This document shows, one piece after another, positions 7,022 to 10,611 of a stretch of 10,611 bases of DNA. A program made the position numbers and the translations under genes. Each line of letters begins with the position of its first letter. Within the stretch, counting starts at the first letter, position 1. The notes below the pieces were generated by a model. The model worked only from the letters and a program-made list of their open reading frames with translations. It was not told where the DNA came from and made no database searches. Origin of the DNA: Deltaproteobacteria bacterium (GTDB lineage: Bacteria; Desulfobacterota; JAENJC01); assembly GCA_016208525.1 (NCBI GenBank), contig JACQYJ010000114.1, positions 1 to 10,611 of the forward strand. Direction: 5' to 3'.

Positions 7022-7903
7022 TCACCTTACAGGCTCCAGCCGTGCCAACATCCGGGCCGCTTCAATTTCCATTTTCGAGAAGGCAAACCACTTTTTTCCA
7101 AGGTCTTTCAGGGAAGCGCCAAGGTGGTAGACTGTAGATTCATCAATGATTAAAAATCGGTCGTGGGAGTTGGCGAATTCCTTAACCTCAGTTTTAGGGA
7201 ATTGTTCATTGTATTTTTTGACATCCAGCTCCATTTGTTTCGAGACTGTTCTCGTAAGAACAGTCAGCGAAACTCCTTTTTTACGTTTTGAAAAAAGCGT
7301 CAGTACTGTATCATCAATATAGTTATCGATCAGGATGATTGATTTTCCGGCAGTGCGTATGAGATCGGAAACAAATTGATAGGCATCAAAGACCTGTCCG
7401 TCAAAGAAAATACCCTGCTTTGGCTGAATTTCTTTGCTCTCGATGGCGTTTAATACTTTGTCGATTTTTTTATCCGTTTTGAGTTGTTTTAATTCGAGGG
7501 TATCCAGCCTTTGAAAAACCTGCGCGTTGGAAAGAAGAAAGCGGCGCATTGCGACAAAAGCCCGCATAATCTGTATATTTACTTCAATCGCTCTTTCACT
7601 GGTAAGGACTGCGGAAATAGTTGCCACCCCTTGTTCGGTAAAGACATAGGGGAGTGAGCCGCCCAACTGCTGTCTTGATGGTATCGCATTTTGCGATACC
7701 ATCAAATTGACCTCTTCTTCCGTGAGTTGAAACATGAAATCAGAAGGAAATCGTTTGATGTTTCTTTTTACCTGTTCTCGTAGTCTGATTGGTTTTACAT
7801 CATAAAAAAAGGCCAAATCCTTATCCAGCATGACCTGTACGCCGCGAATAGCATAAATCCTGCTCTGAATTTCTTTGTTAATTATCAGTTCATTTCCAGA
7901 CAT
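7022..7903 (-). CDS. ORF6N domain protein with PLD-like C-terminal domain
   Basis: 293 aa. Residues ~8-125 are an ORF6N domain (KilA-N relative): IYAIRGVQVMLDKDLAFFYDV, NIKRFPSDFMFQLTEEE, then GGSLPYVFTEQGVATISAVL and the helix AIEVNIQIMRAFVAMRRFLL. A coiled linker (~130-160) joins a C-terminal ~130-residue domain with a phospholipase-D-like look: SIILIDNYIDDTVLTLF, VSLTVLTR and HDRFLIID (247-254), followed by GAS at 262-264. The HxKxxxxD motif of PLD enzymes appears here as HxRxxxxD, once. ORF6N domains are common in phage and mobile-element regulators and probably bind DNA; the role of the whole protein is unknown. The ATG is 11 nt after the acyl-CoA synthetase stop, and its Shine-Dalgarno AAGGTGA overlaps that stop codon, so it is read as part of the operon. 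It is A+T-richer than its flanks. Confidence 0.87.
   Translation of the reverse strand: MSGNELIINKEIQSRIYAIRGVQVMLDKDLAFFYDVKPIRLREQVKRNIKRFPSDFMFQLTEEEVNLMVSQNAIPSRQQLGGSLPYVFTEQGVATISAVLTSERAIEVNIQIMRAFVAMRRFLLSNAQVFQRLDTLELKQLKTDKKIDKVLNAIESKEIQPKQGIFFDGQVFDAYQFVSDLIRTAGKSIILIDNYIDDTVLTLFSKRKKGVSLTVLTRTVSKQMELDVKKYNEQFPKTEVKEFANSHDRFLIIDESTVYHLGASLKDLGKKWFAFSKMEIEAARMLARLEPVR
7675..7705. repeat. Perfect 14-bp inverted repeat inside ORF6N gene
   Basis: Arms TTGATGGTATCGCA (7675-7688) and TGCGATACCATCAA (7692-7705) are exact reverse complements with a TTT loop. It lies within codons for LMVSQNAIP of the ORF6N domain and could form a strong stem-loop in the mRNA, or serve as a dyad binding site. 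Confidence 0.85.
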
Positions 7904-7909
7904 ACCACT

Positions 7910-7928
7910 TCACCTTATTCCAGCGTCA
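7910..7928. repeat. 19-nt direct repeat flanking ORF6N gene, copy A
   Basis: TCACCTTATTCCAGCGTCA. It covers the last codons and TAA stop of the acyl-CoA synthetase gene plus the Shine-Dalgarno of the ORF6N gene. Its partner is at 6990-7008 (one mismatch, TAA versus TGA in the stop). Confidence 0.85.
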
Positions 7929-10002
7929 TCCTGGCGTCTATCGCAATGACCCCCTCCCCTTTTGGAAGGACTACAAGGGGGTTTATGTCCATCTCTATTA
8001 TCTCAGGGAAATCGGTCACGAGTTGGGAAAGTCTCTGGATTGCCTCAACCAGCGCATCAGTGTCAGCCGGGGGCTCTCCTCTAACTCCTTTAAGCAGGGG
8101 GTAAGACCTGATCTCCGAGATCATCCTCTCTATGTCCGTCTTCCCGGCAGGGGCGATCCTGAATGATACATCTTTCAAAACTTCCACATAAATTCCTCCA
8201 AGGCCGAACATCAGCATAGGACCGAAGCTATGGTCCTTGCTCATCCCGACTATTACCTCCTTCCCCTTCTTCACCATCTCCTGTATGGACACTCCCCAGA
8301 TAAGCGCCTTAGGCATCAACCTGGAGGCATTTGATGTGATCTCCAGGAAGGCCCTTTCAACCTCCTCCTCTGACGAGAGGCCAACCCTGACCCCTCCGAC
8401 CTCGGTCTTGTGCAATATATCGGGAGATGCGATCTTCATGACAACAGGGAACCCTATCCCCTTGGCGACTATGGCGGCCTCTTCGGACGTTCTGGCAAGC
8501 ATGGCCTTTGGAATCCTGAAGCCGTATGCCTTTATGACCTCCCGCGCCTCCTTTTCTCCCAGCTCCAGCCGCCCCTCAGCCTTCATAGAGTCAAAAATCT
8601 CTCTGACCTTTTCCCTGTTTACATCAAAGGAGGCAATAACAGGGTCCGGCTCCTTCAGCCACCGTGCGTATCTCACCATAGTTGCGAATGCCTTGACCCC
8701 TCTCTCAGGGAAAGGGTAGTTCGGCACCCCGGCGTTCCTCAAGGTCTCATTTGCCGACTTTATACTGGCCTCTCCCATAAATGAGGCAATCAAGGGTTTT
8801 CCTGTCCTGGATGCATTTACTACGATCTCTGCGGTCTTATCAGCCTCTGTCATGGCCTGGGGAGTCAGGATGACAAGGGCGCCGTTGACGTTGGGATCAG
8901 CCAAAACGGTGTTTACTGCTGCGTCGTACCTGTCTGCCCTGGCGTCCCCTATCACATCAACCGGGTTGAAGAACCCTGCCACAGGAGGAAGGGACTCCCT
9001 TAATTTATTTATGGTGTCACCGGTCAGCTCCGCAAGTTCGATCTTGAACCTCTCGCATGCGTCGGCAGCTATTATCCCAGGGCCGCCTGCATTGGTTATT
9101 ATGGCAAGTCTTGAGTCCGAAGGGAGAGGCTGGCCTGCAAAGGAGAGGGCATAGTCAAAGAGGTCCTCTATACTCATGGCCCTGATTATTCCTGACTGGT
9201 CAAAGGCTGCCTGGAATGCCCTGTCAGCCCCTGCCAGTGTGCCGGTATGTGATGAGGCAGCCCTGGCCCCCGCTGCAGTGCCGCCTGCCTTGACGATAAT
9301 CAGAGGTTTTTTTCTGGCAGCCTGCCTCGCAACGTCCATGAATTCCGGTCCCTTCTCAACACCTTCCAGATATCCGAGGATAACAGATGTCTCAGGGTCG
9401 TCAGCCAAGGTCTGGATCAGCTCCAGTTCCGAGAGGTCTGCCTTGTTCCCGAGAGAGACGAACTTGGAAAAGCCCACGTTGTTTCCAACAGCCCAGTCTA
9501 AAATGGCAGTGCAGAGCGCTCCTGACTGTGAAAAGAAGGCTATATTGCCTTTAGGCGGCATCCCTGCCGCAAAGGATGCGTTGAGGCTGGAGTTTGTATC
9601 TATAAGTCCCAGGCAGTTAGGGCCGAGGAGCCGTATCCCGCAACCTCTGGCCTTTTCTACCACATCGGATTCCAGCTTCCTTCCCTCACCCCCGGTCTCT
9701 TTAAAACCGGCGGATATTATGATGACAGACCTGGTTCCCTTTTTGGCGCATTCATCTATTGTATTCAGGATAAACTTAGGCGGGATAACTATGATGGCCA
9801 AATCCACATCACCTTCGATGCTTAACAGGTCCGGGTAGGACTTAAGCCCCATGATCTCAGAGGCCTTGGGGTTGATTGGATAAATCTTACCCTGGAAGCC
9901 GTATTTTACCACATTTGAAATAATGGAATAGCCGGTCTTCCCCTCCTCCCTGGAGGCCCCAACAACTGCCACTGACTTTGGATTGAAGAAACCTTCGAGC
10001 AT
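7915..10002 (-). CDS. ADP-forming acetyl/acyl-CoA synthetase, fused alpha-beta
   Basis: 695 aa, the full length for the fused single-chain NDP-forming acyl-CoA synthetase family. Domains in order: CoA-binding Rossmann domain (~1-140; VAVVGASREEGKTGYS, then LLGPNCLGLI); succinyl-CoA-ligase-like domain (~150-290; IAFFSQSGALCTAILDW) with the phosphorylatable His252 in SSHTGTLAG; a second flavodoxin-like CoA ligase domain (~295-455; IITNAGGPGIIAADAC, FFNPVDVIGDA); and the ATP-grasp beta part (~470-695; GFPVVMKIASPDILHKTEVGGV, FGLGGIYVEVLKD, EMDINPLVV). It catalyses acyl-CoA + ADP + Pi to acid + ATP + CoA, usually conserving energy during acetate formation in anaerobes; substrate preference cannot be read. 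It starts at ATG 10002 with GGAG 5 nt upstream and follows a near-consensus promoter, so it heads the minus-strand operon. All key motifs are intact. Confidence 0.93.
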   Translation of the reverse strand: MLEGFFNPKSVAVVGASREEGKTGYSIISNVVKYGFQGKIYPINPKASEIMGLKSYPDLLSIEGDVDLAIIVIPPKFILNTIDECAKKGTRSVIIISAGFKETGGEGRKLESDVVEKARGCGIRLLGPNCLGLIDTNSSLNASFAAGMPPKGNIAFFSQSGALCTAILDWAVGNNVGFSKFVSLGNKADLSELELIQTLADDPETSVILGYLEGVEKGPEFMDVARQAARKKPLIIVKAGGTAAGARAASSHTGTLAGADRAFQAAFDQSGIIRAMSIEDLFDYALSFAGQPLPSDSRLAIITNAGGPGIIAADACERFKIELAELTGDTINKLRESLPPVAGFFNPVDVIGDARADRYDAAVNTVLADPNVNGALVILTPQAMTEADKTAEIVVNASRTGKPLIASFMGEASIKSANETLRNAGVPNYPFPERGVKAFATMVRYARWLKEPDPVIASFDVNREKVREIFDSMKAEGRLELGEKEAREVIKAYGFRIPKAMLARTSEEAAIVAKGIGFPVVMKIASPDILHKTEVGGVRVGLSSEEEVERAFLEITSNASRLMPKALIWGVSIQEMVKKGKEVIVGMSKDHSFGPMLMFGLGGIYVEVLKDVSFRIAPAGKTDIERMISEIRSYPLLKGVRGEPPADTDALVEAIQRLSQLVTDFPEIIEMDINPLVVLPKGEGVIAIDARMTLE

Positions 10003-10045
10003 GTATACTCCGCGAAACGGTAAAGGCCGGTCTTTTGATACCTGA

Positions 10046-10073
10046 AGTATACCCGTCCTGAAAATTTTTTCAA
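10046..10073 (-). promoter_or_regulatory. Sigma-70-type promoter of the acyl-CoA synthetase operon
   Basis: On the minus strand, a -35 TTGAAA (10073-10068) and a -10 TATACT (10051-10046) are separated by 16 nt, each matching consensus in 5 of 6 bases. A start near 10039 would leave an untranslated leader of about 37 nt with GGAG before ATG 10002. The -10 overlaps a GTATAC palindrome (10047-10052) that recurs at 10003-10008. Confidence 0.6.
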
Positions 10074-10108
10074 GCCCGCATTCAAGTGGAACTTAAAAAG
10101 CGTTTAGC

Positions 10109-10188
10109 CACGGACTTGCACGGATAAAAAAGCTGGTAAGCTTGCAAGCTGGCAAGCCAACAAGCAAAATCCGTGTTCATCCGTGTTC
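10109..10188. repeat. Composite short-period repeat with inverted outer arms
   Basis: CACGGA occurs twice with a 10-nt period at the left (10109-10114 and 10119-10124). An exact tandem ATCCGTGTTC pair lies at the right (10169-10178, 10179-10188). The two sides are inverted relative to each other (13 of 17 positions pair between 10109-10125 and 10169-10185). Between them are units starting with AAGC every 8 nt (10130, 10138, 10146, 10154, 10162), including AAGCTGGT, AAGCTTGC and AAGCTGGC. It could fold as a long hairpin. Similar CACGGAT-type intergenic repeats are, from memory, widespread in environmental genomes; function unknown. Confidence 0.7.
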
Positions 10189-10279
10189 AACTGCCGTTTA
10201 GGTTAAAGATGCCCATGCATCAAGGATAAAAAAGAAATTAGAACCGTCCCATTTATTTCATAAAAACTAAAAATTAACC

Positions 10280-10301
10280 GCTGAGACGCTGAGACGCTGA
10301 G
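10280..10301. repeat. 8-bp tandem repeat (GCTGAGAC x2.75)
   Basis: GCTGAGAC at 10280-10287 and 10288-10295, then GCTGAG at 10296-10301. It is exact, non-coding, and shares the 8-nt period of the AAGC units 120 nt upstream. Confidence 0.85.
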
Positions 10302-10348
10302 TTAAACATCTTGAAATTATTGATTCTTTTCTCTGCGCCTCGCTTCAT

Positions 10349-10497
10349 TCAAACTCGACCACCTTCCATCTTCCCAATACAGCACTTCTTGTACTTCATT
10401 CCGCTTTCGCACGGGCAAGGCTCATTGCGGCCTGTCTTGGGACCTTTCACCACAGTTTCGGTTTTTATTTTTTATCATACACAACGATCGGAGACAT
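10349..10497 (-). pseudogene. Small SEC-C zinc-peptide gene, probably frameshifted
   Basis: From minus-strand ATG 10497 the frame reads MSPIVVYDKK and stops at TAA just after a run of six A. Adding one base in that run (10468-10473 on the plus strand) continues smoothly as IKTETVVKGPKTGRNEPCPC, then ESGMKYKKCC and a short tail to TGA 10351-10349, giving a 49-aa product. The CPCxSGxKYKKCC pattern is the SEC-C zinc-binding motif found at SecA C-termini and in small free-standing proteins. Without a shift, the motif could only be made from GTG 10453 (34 aa), which has no Shine-Dalgarno. It is divergent from secA, whose start is 7 nt away. Options are a true frameshift pseudogene, a -1 frameshift or slippage at A6, or a sequencing error. 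The motif itself is unambiguous. Confidence 0.6.
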
Positions 10498-10503
10498 TAC
10501 ATC

Positions 10504-10611
10504 ATGATAGGCGCAACGTTAAAAAAGATATTTGGAAGCAAAAACGAGCGGGAGTTAAAAAAGATTCAGCCCGTGGTTGAAAAGATCAACAGCCTTGAGC
10601 CGGACATGCAG
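10504..10611 (+). CDS. secA: Preprotein translocase ATPase SecA, N-terminus only
   Basis: Only the first 36 codons are in the window: ATG 10504 begins MIGATLKKIFGSKNERELKK and continues IQPVVEKINSLEPDMQ to the edge. The LKKIFGSKNEREL...INxLEPxM pattern is the characteristic amphipathic N-terminus of SecA, the cytoplasmic ATPase that drives Sec-dependent protein export through SecYEG. GGAG at 10490-10493 lies 10 nt before the ATG. The nucleotide-binding and SEC-C regions are outside the window, so I cannot say whether this SecA carries its own C-terminal zinc motif, which matters given the free-standing SEC-C sequence beside it. Confidence 0.88.
   Translation, partial: MIGATLKKIFGSKNERELKKIQPVVEKINSLEPDMQ

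Larger units (their letters stand above)
10003..10348. other. Non-coding intergenic region with short repeats
   Basis: No convincing gene on either strand. It holds the promoter above, a cluster of period-10 and period-8 repeats (10109-10188) and a period-8 tandem repeat (10280-10301). The rest is A+T-rich with no clear terminator. Confidence 0.7.

Noticed and set aside
6990..7022. Tiny frame MSKKGDAGMR overlapping the ORF6N stop (TGATG)
   Set aside because: It is only 10 codons long and its tail is just the 19-nt repeat read in another frame; it may aid ribosome transit but is not supported as a gene.
9176..9838. 220-aa plus-strand open frame opposite the acyl-CoA synthetase gene
   Set aside because: It is antisense to strongly conserved synthetase domains and its translation has no recognisable motif; it reflects low stop density opposite a gene of this composition.
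10109..10301. CRISPR-like array
   Set aside because: Repeat units are 8-10 nt without unique spacers, and no cas genes are nearby.
10311..10580. 89-aa plus-strand open frame across the secA start
   Set aside because: It is out of frame with secA, runs through the SEC-C sequence on the opposite strand, and its translation is compositionally odd with no motif.

Overview
The window looks like a chromosomal segment of a free-living, probably anaerobic Gram-negative-type bacterium. The mix of a fused ADP-forming acyl-CoA synthetase, a BioD-like/DRTGG protein and a TrmJ-type methyltransferase is what I would expect in Nitrospirota or Desulfobacterota relatives. That placement is inference; no single gene here fixes the phylum.

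Layout: (1) 1-2884, plus strand: the 3' part of a DUF58 gene, overlapping a TgpA-type transmembrane transglutaminase gene. This is the usual DUF58/transglutaminase cell-envelope pair. (2) 2930-10002, minus strand: a run of co-directional genes. In transcription order these are a 695-aa ADP-forming acyl-CoA synthetase with a near-consensus sigma-70 promoter, an ORF6N/PLD-like protein, a DUF4258/YgiT-zinc-finger pair followed by a broken third small gene, a second DUF4258/YgiT pair, a BioD-like/DRTGG protein, an SPOUT RNA methyltransferase and a class I glutamine amidotransferase. (3) 10003-10503: a non-coding stretch rich in short-period repeats, with a decayed or frameshifted SEC-C zinc-peptide gene on the minus strand. 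(4) 10504-10611, plus strand: the first 36 codons of secA.

The main story is at 5552-7903. An A+T-richer accessory block of toxin-antitoxin-like genes and an ORF6N gene sits inside what reads as a housekeeping acyl-CoA operon (synthetase, then DRTGG protein, then methyltransferase). The ORF6N gene is bracketed by two 19-nt direct repeats, 18/19 identical and 920 nt apart. They duplicate the last codons, the stop and the downstream Shine-Dalgarno of the synthetase gene. This looks like the scar of a cassette insertion that kept translation of the downstream genes going.

Several starts were moved from the longest reading frame using Shine-Dalgarno position: the transglutaminase to GTG 848, the DRTGG protein to ATG 5516, the first YgiT protein to ATG 5785 and the first DUF4258 protein to ATG 6082.
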